DNA of 64,000 nucleotides from Vibrio nitrifigilis (GCF_015686695.1 NZ_JADPMR010000004.1:1240001-1304000); one strand, 5' to 3'. Shown: positions 16,415 through 25,921, numbered from the stretch's first letter. Numbers and translations: made by a program. The notes: generated by a model from the sequence alone, not told the origin.

Positions 16415-16790
16415 ACGAATTCATCACACTGCCATTATCTGTAAAGATTACGCCCGTTCAAAGAATTTCTACACGCAAATCCTTGGACTCAAGGTAATTT
16501 CCGAAAATTATCGCGAACCGCGAGATTCGTATAAGCTCGATCTGGCGTTACCTGATGGCGGCCAAATCGAACTGTTTTCTTTTCCCACGCCACCAGACAG
16601 ACCTAGCCACCCAGAAGCGTGTGGATTACGTCATCTCGCTTTCGTGGTAGAAGATGTAGCGGCAGCAAAATTACACCTTGAATCTCTCAATGTGGACGTA
16701 GAACCCATTCGGATTGACCCTTATACAGGGAAAGCGTTTACTTTTTTCCAAGATCCCGACGGATTGCCATTAGAGTTGTATGAAGAATAA
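16407..16790 (+). CDS. gloA2: VOC-family protein GloA2/YaeR
   Basis: A 127-residue vicinal-oxygen-chelate protein close to E. coli YaeR (GloA2). Shared segments are RIHHTAIICKDYARSKNFYTQILG, IELFSFPTPPDRPSHPEACGLRHLAF and FTFFQDPDGLPLELYE. The metal ligands His5, Glu55 and the Glu near the C-terminus are in the expected places. YaeR resembles glyoxalase I but its reaction is not firmly established. The ATG at 16407 overlaps the end of the preceding LysR frame; a longer frame from 16293 would lie entirely within that gene and lacks homology. Confidence 0.92.
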   Translation: MLKRIHHTAIICKDYARSKNFYTQILGLKVISENYREPRDSYKLDLALPDGGQIELFSFPTPPDRPSHPEACGLRHLAFVVEDVAAAKLHLESLNVDVEPIRIDPYTGKAFTFFQDPDGLPLELYEE

Positions 16791-16837
16791 TATCGTGGCC
16801 AATTTTCAACATTGAATGATTCGATTTGCAAATCAGA

Positions 16838-16897
16838 GTATGACTAGGAGAGAAAAGATTCTCGCTGAAACAGCATCTTGAGGTGACTTGAGTATAC
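16838..16897 (+). repeat. Half copy of the palindromic repeat
   Basis: CTCGCTGAAACAGCATCTTG followed by AGGTGACTTGAGTATAC repeats the right end of the full element at 4153-4418. Confidence 0.8.
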
Positions 16898-16905
16898 AGA
16901 GGGAT

Positions 16906-16933
16906 AAAAAGAGTCTTACGCAAGACTCTTTTT
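16906..16933. terminator. Bidirectional terminator
   Basis: AAAAAGAGTCTT and AAGACTCTTTTT are perfect 12-base arms around ACGC, between the convergent gloA2 and cytochrome b562 genes. Confidence 0.9.
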
Positions 16934-16968
16934 ATTTAGAACGATAGCTCGTCATTAAGCGCATATAG

Positions 16969-17331
16969 CTATCTGGTTTTTTTATGGTACTCTTTGCGCA
17001 GTGCATCAATCTTATTAAGCTTCAATTTGGCATCATTTAAATCGCCTTTGTTCAAGCTGACTTTTATTCCATCAATTGCTGTCGTCAAATCTTGTAAGCC
17101 TTGGTAAAACTGCGCCGGGTTTTTGCCTTCGTATTCATCCCGTTTAGCTTCTTTCACTAAACTCGACATATCACCCATTGCCACTTTCATATCATCAACA
17201 GTTTGTGCTTGATACGCTTGCTGTAATGCTGATTTCATCTGCTTCATTGTGCGCCCAAGCTCTCCATGAGCAAACACACTAGTGCTGAGTAAAATACCAA
17301 TTGATAAGGTAACTAACGACTTTATCATCAC
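16969..17331 (-). CDS. Cytochrome b562 family protein
   Basis: A 120-residue periplasmic four-helix protein with a signal peptide (cleaved after VFA at about residue 21). The mature N-terminus has a methionine-containing first helix (LGRTMKQMKSAL), and the C-terminus reads KIDALRKEYHKKTR, aligning with RNAYHQKYR of E. coli cytochrome b562, where this His and an N-terminal Met bind the haem. Both axial ligands therefore appear to be kept. The role of soluble b562 in electron transfer or stress is poorly known. It is a single gene with its own terminator. Confidence 0.85.
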   Translation of the reverse strand: MMIKSLVTLSIGILLSTSVFAHGELGRTMKQMKSALQQAYQAQTVDDMKVAMGDMSSLVKEAKRDEYEGKNPAQFYQGLQDLTTAIDGIKVSLNKGDLNDAKLKLNKIDALRKEYHKKTR

Positions 17332-17516
17332 ATTTCCCCTTCAAATATTTTTCGACTTTTGCATCTTTATTGCTTTTAGGTTTTTATTTTGGCACCACTG
17401 CATACTCAATGCGCATGAGTGATTATCCCCAAATAAGATCACAATATGAGATTTTCAAAAGAGTAAAATCTCACAACAGCAAGTCACAGTTACATACACA
17501 TAAGACTTCAATGAAA

Positions 17517-18272
17517 TTATTTGTCTATAAAGTGTAGGTCAAATTCTGGGATAATTTCGTGACCGCGTAGACGTAAAAAGTTAAGAAATTGTTGCGGATT
17601 ATGAGTTATTACTTTATCAGTACTTATTCCAACAGTATCAATCAGTTCAATTGCTGTATCTAGCCCCCCAATGTACTGACAAAAGTGAGCGTCGCTACCT
17701 GTAGTAATGTACGCGCCTTTCGCTTTAGCAATCTCAGCAATTTGATAGCAGCGCTCTTTGCTACCTACACGGCTATGCCCGTCTAAACTACTGTTATTAA
17801 TTTCAATCGCCACATTGTGCTCTGCTGCACAAGAAATCACCGCCTCAAAATCGAAATCAAAACGAGGATTTCCTAAATGCCCCAACGCATCAATGCGCCC
17901 CTGTTTGATGGCATTAACTAACATTGTTGTATGTTGTTCTAATGTTGATGGATGCACAACGGGCTCATGTAAACTCCCTATCATCCAGTCCAAACGAGAG
18001 TCGACCTGTTCGGGGATATCAACATCGCCATCCTCGTTCATAATATTGGCTTCAACCCCACGAATAACAGCCACCCCTTTAATAAATCTTGGCAAGATTT
18101 TTTGATTCACAAAAAACCAAAAATGCGGTGCTCCAGGCATAGAATGAGCATGATCAGTGGTACAAAACATGGCTAAACCACTCTCTTTAGCACTACGAGC
18201 ATTTTCAATTAAGGTGCTGTAAGCGTGTCCGCTCGCATAAGTATGAGTATGTGTATCGACAAGTATTTTCAT
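17517..18272 (-). CDS. PHP-domain phosphatase, YcdX family
   Basis: A 251-residue metal-dependent phosphoesterase. The PHP motifs are present in order: DTHTHTYASGHAYST, TTDHAHSMPG, RGVEANI, GHLGNP, EINNSS and GSDAHFCQYIG, which together bind a trinuclear zinc site in YcdX. E. coli YcdX is linked to swarming and shows phosphatase activity on small substrates. Its true substrate is unknown. Size fits the family (about 245). Confidence 0.92.
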   Translation of the reverse strand: MKILVDTHTHTYASGHAYSTLIENARSAKESGLAMFCTTDHAHSMPGAPHFWFFVNQKILPRFIKGVAVIRGVEANIMNEDGDVDIPEQVDSRLDWMIGSLHEPVVHPSTLEQHTTMLVNAIKQGRIDALGHLGNPRFDFDFEAVISCAAEHNVAIEINNSSLDGHSRVGSKERCYQIAEIAKAKGAYITTGSDAHFCQYIGGLDTAIELIDTVGISTDKVITHNPQQFLNFLRLRGHEIIPEFDLHFIDK

Positions 18273-18590
18273 TATTAGAATCCTTCCTAGTGCATTACAT
18301 AAAGTGTATCAGTGTCGCCATCGGTTACCAATCAAAGCAATTATAATTCATAAAAATATCATTAACTTATAGTACAAAAATTCGGTGCTTCATCACTTTT
18401 TTCACCTTTAAACTGCAGCGAGCCTTTATTCATCTTGTTGAATTTAATTTTCGTCAAACCTACGCGTTAATGATGTAACTTCTTGTAACTTGCACTCATA
18501 GAGCGGTGTTCTTCACCTTTTCAGTGATTCATTTTGCAACCTTTCACACGTGAACAATACTTAAGCCGTTAGCCGCATTAGGACTGTTTT
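18273..18590. other. Divergent intergenic region before the HD-GYP gene
   Basis: 318 bases. The only structure I see is a direct repeat TGTAACTT at 18474-18481 and 18484-18491, exactly ten bases apart (one helical turn), about 100 bases before the HD-GYP start, which could be a regulator site. Confidence 0.4.
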
Positions 18591-21467
18591 ATGAAGAAAC
18601 ATCGCTATTCACTCAGTATTCACATTAGTAGCTTATTTTTGGTACTTACTAGCCTGATAGGCATTGTGCTTATCACTATTAGTTACCAACATTCACAGCA
18701 TTTACTGATGGGAAGCGCTAAGGCAGTGAGTGAAGAAAACAGTCAGAAATTACAGTCTGCGTTTCAAAAGACCACAGCACCGATTTTTTCGGCGCTGGAT
18801 TTTATGGCTCACAGTCGCTTTGTTGAAACTGAATCACCTATCTATGATAAACCATTTTGGCTTTCAGCCATTGAAACCACGTTTAAGCGCAACCCTCACC
18901 TCGTCGCTCTCTATTTTGGTGCGAACAATGGTGATTTTACGATGCTTCGTCCCCTTTTCACTGAACAGGAACGGAAACGATTTAACGCCCCCGACACCGC
19001 TTCGTTATTTGTTAATCGCACAAAAGTTGATGGCACCAATGATGTGTATTTTTTCAATTCTCAGCAGCAAGAAGTGGGGTTTAGAAAATCCTTGGATAAC
19101 CAATTTGATCCGCGCAAACGTCCTTGGTACACCAGTGCCCAAATGGATGGAGAAATTCGTTTAACAGAGCCCTATTTTTTCTATTTTCTGCAAACCTTTG
19201 GCGTCACACTCTCAAGAACATCCATGAGTGGCAGTCATGTGGTTGGTGCTGATTTTACACTAGAATCGCTTTCTAGCAGCTTAAACAAGATGAAAGGTAC
19301 TGAGCATTCCAAACTGGTACTTTTTGATAATCAATTTAGTTTACTTGGGCAACACAACACAGCACTCAATATTAAAGAACATAATACCCAGTTAGAAAAA
19401 CACTTAGCGAACAGCGTTTTCGCTTCAGTGGTCAACCGTATTAGTAACAATACTATCTATGAAAATGTGCAGTTCGAAGCGGAAGAGTGGTCGGTCACGT
19501 TAACGCCGGTTTTTCTCAGTCAACATGTCCAATTAAGGCTTGCCGAAGCCGATCGTCATAAAGACTTACTCAAAGATCTCATTTCAATGCGCGATAAACA
19601 GATTACTATCGCCATCATATTGCTCTTAGTTTGTTTTGGGTTTGTTTGGTTCATTTCACAACGAATCGCCCGACCACTTAAACACCTTGTAGAACTTACG
19701 GATAATATCGCTCGGTTCGATTTCAAAAAGACGCGTTATCCAAAAACCATGATTAAAGAGTTGGGCAACCTCACCCAATCTATCCAGTTAATGGAACATA
19801 CTCTCTATGATTTGCTGCGTTTATTACGTGACACGGCCTCGAATCATGAATTTGACGTATTGGCCAAAACCATCGCACAAAAAAGCTACATGATCACCAA
19901 AGCAGAAACGATCATTTTGTATGTTTATGACTATAGTCAGAATGAATTCTCAGTTGTAACAAATCACGCAATTATTCCATTTAAGATCGATCTCAATCGC
20001 TTATTGGCAGATACCCCGTGGTTACTTGCGGAATTACGACAAGGTAACACCGTTCATGTGAATCGCGACGACAATATGCTGCGTAAATATCGCGATCAGA
20101 TGTACAACTCGGATATTTATCTTTTCCCTTTGCTGAATCGAGAAGGACAATTAGTCGGCGTGCTCAACCTTGGTTACGAACGAGCCATCAGTGACGATCA
20201 AAAAGACAAACACGCCTTTTTGCGTGAACTACTCAGTTTTGCAGAAATAGCAAAAGATAATATTGATAGAATTCAACAACAAAAAGACATGTTGAATGCT
20301 TTTGTCGAGCTTATCGCCTCTTCTATTGATACCAAATCCCCCTATACAGGGGGACATTGCCAACGCGTGCCCGAACTTGCCAATATGATGGCTCATGCTA
20401 TCGAAGAGGATAAACAATATTTCCCTCACTTCACCATGAGTAAAGCACAATGGGAATCTCTTCACCTTGCAGCATGGCTTCATGATTGCGGCAAAGTAAC
20501 CACGCCTGAATACGTCATTGATAAAGCGACTAAATTGGAAACTATTTATGATCGAATTCATGAGGTTCGCATGCGCTTTGAATTACTAAAAAAACAGGCT
20601 GAATGCGACTATTGGCAAGGATTAGCCCAAGGTGGAGAAGAATCCCAATTACGTGTGGTAATGCAGCAGACACAGCACACGTTAGATGAGGAGTTCGCTT
20701 TTGTCGCTAAATGCAATTTAGGCAGTGAAAACATGTCTCAAGACGATGTGAAACGCCTCAACAAAATTGCGCAAAGAGAGTGGCAGCGTACACTGGATGA
20801 CACATTAGGTGTTTCTTGGATAGAAGCAGCAAGGGCAGGACAAGCACAGCAGACCCCAGTAATGGAGCCTTTATTGTGCGATAAAGCGGTACATTTGATT
20901 CCTTGGGTAAACGGCAATCGTCCGCAAGATGTTTGGCAACATGACTTTATACTCAAGCCTGGAAATGTTCGTTATAACCGTGGTGAATTGCATAATTTGT
21001 CGGTCCGCTCAGGAACCTTAACCGATGAGGAACGGTTTATCATCAATGACCATATTGTCCAAACTATCACTATGTTGGAAAAACTGCCCTATCCTCCTCA
21101 TTTAAAAAGTGTTCCTGATATCGCAGGTAATCACCATGAACGAGTTGATGGTAAGGGTTATCCGCGAGGCTTAGATGAAGATCATCTCTCCGTTGAAGCC
21201 CGTATTATGGCTATCGCTGATGTATTTGAAGCGCTCACTTCTTCAGATAGACCTTATAAAAAAGCCAAAACCCTGAGTGAATCACTTAACATCATGACCA
21301 CAATGGCCATGTCCGGCCATTTAGATCCCAAACTTTATCTTCTGTTCTTAGAGCATGAAATTTATCTCGAGTATGCATCAAGCTTTCTCGATGAAGAACA
21401 ATGTGATCACATAAACAAACAGACACATATAAAAGAAGTCAAAGATTTTCTTAAAGCTCAATATTAG
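18591..21467 (+). CDS. Membrane HD-GYP cyclic-di-GMP phosphodiesterase with Cache, HAMP and GAF regions
   Basis: A 958-residue inner-membrane sensor. It has a membrane helix at about 10-32, a periplasmic Cache-like sensor to about 335, a second helix (ITIAIILLLVCFGFVWFIS), a HAMP segment (RPLKHLVELTDNIARFDF), a GAF-like part (about 410-560), and an HD-GYP domain. HD motif HDCGK lies near residue 629 and HHERVDGKGYPRG near 850. About 225 residues separate them, against roughly 60 in typical HD-GYP proteins, so an extra helical insertion of about 160 residues sits inside the domain. Metal and GYP residues are intact, so c-di-GMP hydrolysis is likely. Directly upstream of zwf, as I recall for VCA0895 of V. 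cholerae. Confidence 0.9.
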   Translation: MKKHRYSLSIHISSLFLVLTSLIGIVLITISYQHSQHLLMGSAKAVSEENSQKLQSAFQKTTAPIFSALDFMAHSRFVETESPIYDKPFWLSAIETTFKRNPHLVALYFGANNGDFTMLRPLFTEQERKRFNAPDTASLFVNRTKVDGTNDVYFFNSQQQEVGFRKSLDNQFDPRKRPWYTSAQMDGEIRLTEPYFFYFLQTFGVTLSRTSMSGSHVVGADFTLESLSSSLNKMKGTEHSKLVLFDNQFSLLGQHNTALNIKEHNTQLEKHLANSVFASVVNRISNNTIYENVQFEAEEWSVTLTPVFLSQHVQLRLAEADRHKDLLKDLISMRDKQITIAIILLLVCFGFVWFISQRIARPLKHLVELTDNIARFDFKKTRYPKTMIKELGNLTQSIQLMEHTLYDLLRLLRDTASNHEFDVLAKTIAQKSYMITKAETIILYVYDYSQNEFSVVTNHAIIPFKIDLNRLLADTPWLLAELRQGNTVHVNRDDNMLRKYRDQMYNSDIYLFPLLNREGQLVGVLNLGYERAISDDQKDKHAFLRELLSFAEIAKDNIDRIQQQKDMLNAFVELIASSIDTKSPYTGGHCQRVPELANMMAHAIEEDKQYFPHFTMSKAQWESLHLAAWLHDCGKVTTPEYVIDKATKLETIYDRIHEVRMRFELLKKQAECDYWQGLAQGGEESQLRVVMQQTQHTLDEEFAFVAKCNLGSENMSQDDVKRLNKIAQREWQRTLDDTLGVSWIEAARAGQAQQTPVMEPLLCDKAVHLIPWVNGNRPQDVWQHDFILKPGNVRYNRGELHNLSVRSGTLTDEERFIINDHIVQTITMLEKLPYPPHLKSVPDIAGNHHERVDGKGYPRGLDEDHLSVEARIMAIADVFEALTSSDRPYKKAKTLSESLNIMTTMAMSGHLDPKLYLLFLEHEIYLEYASSFLDEEQCDHINKQTHIKEVKDFLKAQY

Positions 21468-21483
21468 TACCCCAAAACGAAAC

Positions 21484-21498
21484 GCCCCATTTTGGGGC
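21484..21498 (+). terminator. Weak terminator of the HD-GYP gene
   Basis: GCCCCA/TGGGGC hairpin 17 bases after the stop, followed by a T-poor ATTTAAT tail. Confidence 0.5.
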
Positions 21499-21960
21499 AT
21501 TTAATCTCCATAATTTTTCCCAAAATTTGATCAATTCGCGAGAAATTTGCTCTAAAAGCACCATAAGTGATCATCAAGAGTTGATGTATATCAAATAGTC
21601 GTAGACAATACGGAGATAAGTCTAATTTTATTTTTGGTAACAAAAAATAGTTGGACTTAATACTCAGCGTAAAATGACTTGTTCATATACGAACAGTTAG
21701 TGAGTATGATTGGTTTAGCTCTACGTTCAGGAGCTAAAATACCCTCGGTTTTGAATAACGCTTGTCTTTGTTGTCAATATGACCATGCAAAACAAGGGAT
21801 TTGTTTGGGAGTTCTTTTGGTCAGAATCTGATTCAGCCAATGCCTAATCGATGGGTATATCGGTTTTTTCTATAGTACTAATAGAGAATACCTACTTTCT
21901 ATTTGTGTATTGCGCTGCTAGGTTAGGGCGCATGCTAACTACCTCGTTTTTAAGGGAAAG
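21499..21960. promoter_or_regulatory. Long upstream region of zwf
   Basis: About 460 bases before zwf with no ORF. It contains hairpins GTTC/GAAC (21681-21694) and TTTAGCTC/GAGCTAAA (21714-21738), and a T-rich tract near 21864. A structured leader or a small transcript is possible; no known riboswitch was recognised. Start AAGGGAAAG precedes the zwf ATG. Confidence 0.4.
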
Positions 21961-23466
21961 ATGATGGTAATACCTGAAAACAGCAGCATCGTTATTTTCG
22001 GTGCTTCGGGAGACTTGACATACCGTAAGTTGATACCGGCTTTGTATCATTTGTATGCCAGCAATCAACTGCCAAAGTCCTTTGCTATTCTCGGCGTGAG
22101 TCGCACTGAGTATAGTGACGAAACCTATCGTGAAAAGCTAAAACGCTCTATGCAAGAGCTGGAGAAAACCGAACCAGAAACGTTAGACGCTTTTTGTGAA
22201 CATCTTCATTATCAGCCATTGAACACTTCAGATGTCGATGAATACAGTCATCTCGCAGGTCGCTTAGAAGAGCTTGCTGATCAATATGGTTTTGTGCAAC
22301 GCAACACCCTATTCTATCTTGCTACTCCTCCTAGCCTTTATGGAGTTATTCCTGGATGTCTTGCTGCTCATAACCTTAATGATGAATCCAATGGTTGGAA
22401 ACGCATCATCATCGAAAAACCATTCGGTTACGATTTAAAATCAGCGCAAGATCTCGATATCGAAATTCATCGTCACTTCGAAGAACATCAAATTTATCGT
22501 ATCGACCATTACCTTGGTAAAGAAACCGTACAAAACTTACTAGTATTCCGTTTTGCTAACGGCATGTTCGAGCCACTTTGGAACCGTAACTTTATCGACT
22601 ACGTAGAAATCACTGGGGCTGAGTTCCTAGGCGTAGAAGAACGTGGTGGTTATTACGATGGATCAGGTGCAGTGCGCGATATGTTCCAAAACCACTTGCT
22701 ACAAGTGCTTGCCATGATGACCATGGAACCGCCAGCTGCCATCAATTCGAATTCAATTCGTAATGAAGTGAATAAAGTGCTGCAAAGCTTACAGCCACTT
22801 TCAGACGATGACCTGCGCAATAACTTAGTACTAGGTCAGTACACTGAATCAGAAGTACGTGGTCAGGCGCTAAAAAGCTACCGAGATGAACATGGTGTTG
22901 CTGATGACTCTCGTACTGAGACCTACATGGCGCTGAAAATGTTCATTAACAACTGGCGTTGGAATGGTGTTCCTTTTTACGTACGTTCAGGCAAACGATT
23001 ACCAACTCGTGTGACTGAAGCGGTTATTCACTTCAAACGCACTCCTCACCCTGTCTTTGGCAAAAACGCTCCAGAGAACAAATTGGTGATACGTATCCAA
23101 CCTGACGAAGGTATCTTAATGAGCTTTGGCTTAAAAGAACCTGGTGCTGGTTTTAATGCGAAAGAAGTGTCCATGGACTTCCACTACGACTCGCTCAAAG
23201 AAACGCAGATGCTCACCGCATACGAACGCTTACTGCTCGATTCTTTAAATGGTGATCCGACGCTATTTGCGCGTACTGATGCTGTAGAGGCATGTTGGAA
23301 ATTCGTGCAACCGATCTTAGACTTCAAACAAGATCCTCAAGCGTTATATGGATATGCTTGCGGCACATGGGGCCCTAAAGAATCCGATGATCTACTTAAA
23401 CGTGATGGTCGTGATTGGCGCTTCCCATGTAAAAACCTAACAAATACGGATTATTGCGAATTATGA
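21961..23466 (+). CDS. zwf: Glucose-6-phosphate 1-dehydrogenase
   Basis: The first, NADP+-reducing step of the oxidative pentose phosphate pathway, giving 6-phosphogluconolactone. 501 residues. NADP fold GASGDLTYRKLIPALY at the N-terminus, EKPFGYD, and the substrate-binding and catalytic motif RIDHYLGKETVQN with its His and Lys. All family landmarks are present and the length is standard. First gene of zwf-pgl-gnd; its last four bases overlap pgl (ATGA). Confidence 0.98.
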   Translation: MMVIPENSSIVIFGASGDLTYRKLIPALYHLYASNQLPKSFAILGVSRTEYSDETYREKLKRSMQELEKTEPETLDAFCEHLHYQPLNTSDVDEYSHLAGRLEELADQYGFVQRNTLFYLATPPSLYGVIPGCLAAHNLNDESNGWKRIIIEKPFGYDLKSAQDLDIEIHRHFEEHQIYRIDHYLGKETVQNLLVFRFANGMFEPLWNRNFIDYVEITGAEFLGVEERGGYYDGSGAVRDMFQNHLLQVLAMMTMEPPAAINSNSIRNEVNKVLQSLQPLSDDDLRNNLVLGQYTESEVRGQALKSYRDEHGVADDSRTETYMALKMFINNWRWNGVPFYVRSGKRLPTRVTEAVIHFKRTPHPVFGKNAPENKLVIRIQPDEGILMSFGLKEPGAGFNAKEVSMDFHYDSLKETQMLTAYERLLLDSLNGDPTLFARTDAVEACWKFVQPILDFKQDPQALYGYACGTWGPKESDDLLKRDGRDWRFPCKNLTNTDYCEL

Positions 23467-24179
23467 TAAAACCAAAAATTTTTCAATCGGCTGATAAAGT
23501 TGTTGAAAACTTAGCTGACACGCTTAAAGCGTATAGTGAACAAGGTCGCCCAGTACATATTTCTTTGTCTGGTGGTAGCACACCAAAGATGTTATTTAAA
23601 CTCTTAGCAACTGACACTTACGCAAAATCCATTCAATGGAATAATCTTCATTTTTGGTGGGGTGATGAGCGTTGTGTGGCTCCAGATGATGCGGAAAGTA
23701 ACTTCGGAGAAGCGAACACTTTGCTGTTTAGCCAAATCGACATCCCAGCAGAAAATATCCACCGCATCCGTGGTGAAGAAAATCCACAACAAGAAGCAGA
23801 ACGTTTTGCACAAGAGATGGCCGAGGTCATTCCTTGCGAAAACGGTACCCCTGTTTTTGATTGGATCTTATTAGGCGTTGGTCCTGATGGACACACCGCC
23901 TCTCTGTTCCCAAATAAAACTGACTTTGCTGATGAGAACCTTTCTGTGGTGGCATCTCACCCAGAGTCTGGTCAGTTGCGCGTGTCAAAAACAGCAAAAG
24001 TATTGGAAGCGGCAAAACGTATTAGCTACCTTGTACTAGGTGCAGGCAAGCAAGAGATTGTTTACGAAATTCATACTACTCCAGCAGAAGAGTTACCTTA
24101 CCCGGCAGCGAAAATTCAATCGAAATCGGGTGATACGGAGTGGTTTTTAGATATTGATGCAGCAGCAAAAATTGCGTGA
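23463..24179 (+). CDS. pgl: 6-phosphogluconolactonase
   Basis: Hydrolyses 6-phosphogluconolactone to 6-phosphogluconate. The 238-residue protein starts at the ATG at 23463 that overlaps the zwf stop (ATGA), giving the usual length; a TTG at 23454 is less likely. Motifs are LSGGSTPKMLFKLL (phosphate-binding loop), WWGDERCV and GVGPDGHTASLFP, the last carrying the catalytic His. Second gene of the operon, 12 bases before gnd. Confidence 0.97.
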   Translation: MIKPKIFQSADKVVENLADTLKAYSEQGRPVHISLSGGSTPKMLFKLLATDTYAKSIQWNNLHFWWGDERCVAPDDAESNFGEANTLLFSQIDIPAENIHRIRGEENPQQEAERFAQEMAEVIPCENGTPVFDWILLGVGPDGHTASLFPNKTDFADENLSVVASHPESGQLRVSKTAKVLEAAKRISYLVLGAGKQEIVYEIHTTPAEELPYPAAKIQSKSGDTEWFLDIDAAAKIA

Positions 24180-24191
24180 GGAGATTATAAA

Positions 24192-25640
24192 ATGAAAGGC
24201 GATATCGGTGTAATTGGCCTAGCAGTAATGGGTCAAAACCTTATCCTAAACATGAACGACCACGGTTTTAAAGTGGTAGCGCATAACCGTACGGCTGCGA
24301 AAGTTGATGAATTCTTAGAAGGTGCAGCAAAAGGCACTAACGTTATTGGTGCACACACGTTAGAAGAACTCGTAGAGAAACTAGAAACACCACGTAAAGT
24401 GATGCTTATGGTTCGCGCTGGCGCAGTTGTTGATACTTTCATCGAAAAATTAGTACCCCTACTAGATAAAGGTGACATCATCATTGATGGTGGTAACACT
24501 AACTACCCAGACACTAACCGTCGTGTGGCAGCTCTTCGCGAGAAAGGCATCCACTTCATCGGTACTGGCGTTTCAGGTGGTGAAGAAGGTGCTCGTTTCG
24601 GACCTTCAATTATGCCTGGCGGCGCACCTGAAGCTTGGGAAGCAGTAAAACCTATCTTCCAAGGCATCTCAGCAAAAACTGATGCTGGCGAACCTTGTTG
24701 TGATTGGGTTGGTAACGACGGTGCTGGTCACTTCGTTAAAATGGTACACAATGGCATCGAATACGGTGACATGCAGCTAATCACTGAAGCGTACCAATTC
24801 ATGAAAGATGGTCTCGGCCTAAGCGCAGATGAGATGCAAGCTGTTTTTGCTGACTGGAACAAAACTGAACTAGACAGCTACCTAGTTGAAATCACTGCAG
24901 ACATTCTTGGTTACAAAGATGAAGCAGGCCAACCTCTTGTAGACAGCATCCTAGATACTGCTGGTCAAAAAGGTACCGGTAAATGGACAGGCATCAACGC
25001 ACTAGACATGGGTATCCCACTAACGTTGATCTCTGAGTCTGTATTCTCTCGTTGTCTATCTGCTCTGAAAGACCAACGTGTTGAAGCTGAAAAACTATTT
25101 GGCACTAAAGACACTAAAGTATCAGGCGACAAACAAGAGTGGGTTGATGCACTTCGTCAAGCACTACTTGCATCAAAAATCATCTCTTACGCGCAAGGCT
25201 TTATGCTAATGCGTGAAGCATCAAACGAAAACAACTGGGACCTAAACTACGGTAACGTAGCCCTAATGTGGCGTGGTGGCTGTATCATCCGCAGCGCATT
25301 CCTAGGCAACATTCGTGATGCATTTGCGAACAACCCAGATCTTGCATTCCTAGGTTCTGATGAATACTTCAAAGGTATCCTAGACAACTGTCAAGCAGCA
25401 TGGCGTAAAGTAGCAGCGAAATCACTAGAAGTAGGCATTCCAATGCCTTGTACTACTTCTGCATTGAGCTTCCTAGACGGTTACACAACCGCTCGTCTTC
25501 CAGCAAACTTGCTTCAAGCTCAACGTGATTACTTCGGCGCACACACTTATGAACGTCTAGATCGTCCACGTGGTGAGTTCTTCCACACTAACTGGACTGG
25601 TACAGGCGGCGATACAGCGTCTACTACTTACGACGTATAA
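24192..25640 (+). CDS. gnd: 6-phosphogluconate dehydrogenase, decarboxylating
   Basis: Converts 6-phosphogluconate and NADP+ to ribulose 5-phosphate, CO2 and NADPH. 482 residues. N-terminal dinucleotide fold GLAVMGQNLILNMNDHGF, substrate loop GTGVSGGEEGARFGPSIMPGG split over residues around 125-145, catalytic Lys in HFVKMVHNGIEYGDMQ, and the C-terminal dimer tail YERLDRPRGEFFHTNWTG. AGGAG lies before the ATG. Codon use is noticeably more optimised (GGT, AAC, CTA patterns) than in neighbouring accessory genes, suggesting strong expression. A strong hairpin follows. Confidence 0.98.
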   Translation: MKGDIGVIGLAVMGQNLILNMNDHGFKVVAHNRTAAKVDEFLEGAAKGTNVIGAHTLEELVEKLETPRKVMLMVRAGAVVDTFIEKLVPLLDKGDIIIDGGNTNYPDTNRRVAALREKGIHFIGTGVSGGEEGARFGPSIMPGGAPEAWEAVKPIFQGISAKTDAGEPCCDWVGNDGAGHFVKMVHNGIEYGDMQLITEAYQFMKDGLGLSADEMQAVFADWNKTELDSYLVEITADILGYKDEAGQPLVDSILDTAGQKGTGKWTGINALDMGIPLTLISESVFSRCLSALKDQRVEAEKLFGTKDTKVSGDKQEWVDALRQALLASKIISYAQGFMLMREASNENNWDLNYGNVALMWRGGCIIRSAFLGNIRDAFANNPDLAFLGSDEYFKGILDNCQAAWRKVAAKSLEVGIPMPCTTSALSFLDGYTTARLPANLLQAQRDYFGAHTYERLDRPRGEFFHTNWTGTGGDTASTTYDV

Positions 25641-25693
25641 TTAAAGTGTAAAGGTTTCCACCTTAGCACTACGCCTTAAAAATACATCGAAAG

Positions 25694-25730
25694 GAGGATG
25701 TCAACTTTGTTGGCATCCTCTATTTTCTAT
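25694..25730 (+). terminator. Terminator of zwf-pgl-gnd
   Basis: GAGGATGTCAAC (25694-25705) pairs with GTTGGCATCCTC (25709-25720), twelve pairs with one G-T, followed by TATTTTCTAT. Confidence 0.75.
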
Positions 25731-25755
25731 ACGGTATCGCATAGAGGAGATGTCC

Positions 25756-25902
25756 ATGACGTTTAATCATTTCTATTCTTTAGCTCCTGAAGTACTTGCA
25801 ACGGAATTGCCAACGTATGAGCAACAAGAACAAACGCCACACGAGACGGAAACTCTTCGCCAACAATGGGTGAAACAGGCACAGGAAGAAGGTGGGTTAT
25901 AA
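25756..25902 (+). CDS. Small ORF, 48 residues, unknown
   Basis: ATG at 25756 preceded by GAGGAG at ideal spacing. The product begins MTFNHFYSLAPEVLATELP and continues with a Gln/Glu-rich helix ending EEGGL. It lacks a signal peptide or membrane segment. It lies between the gnd hairpin and a strong terminator, so it could be a read-through cistron of the pentose phosphate operon. I do not recognise a family. The strong ribosome site and clean fit between two terminators are the reasons to report it. Confidence 0.5.
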   Translation: MTFNHFYSLAPEVLATELPTYEQQEQTPHETETLRQQWVKQAQEEGGL

Positions 25903-25921
25903 TCCACCTTTTATACTGATC

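Noticed and set aside
23454..23462. A TTG start for pgl
   Set aside because: The ATG at 23463 overlaps the zwf stop in the usual ATGA coupling and gives the family length.
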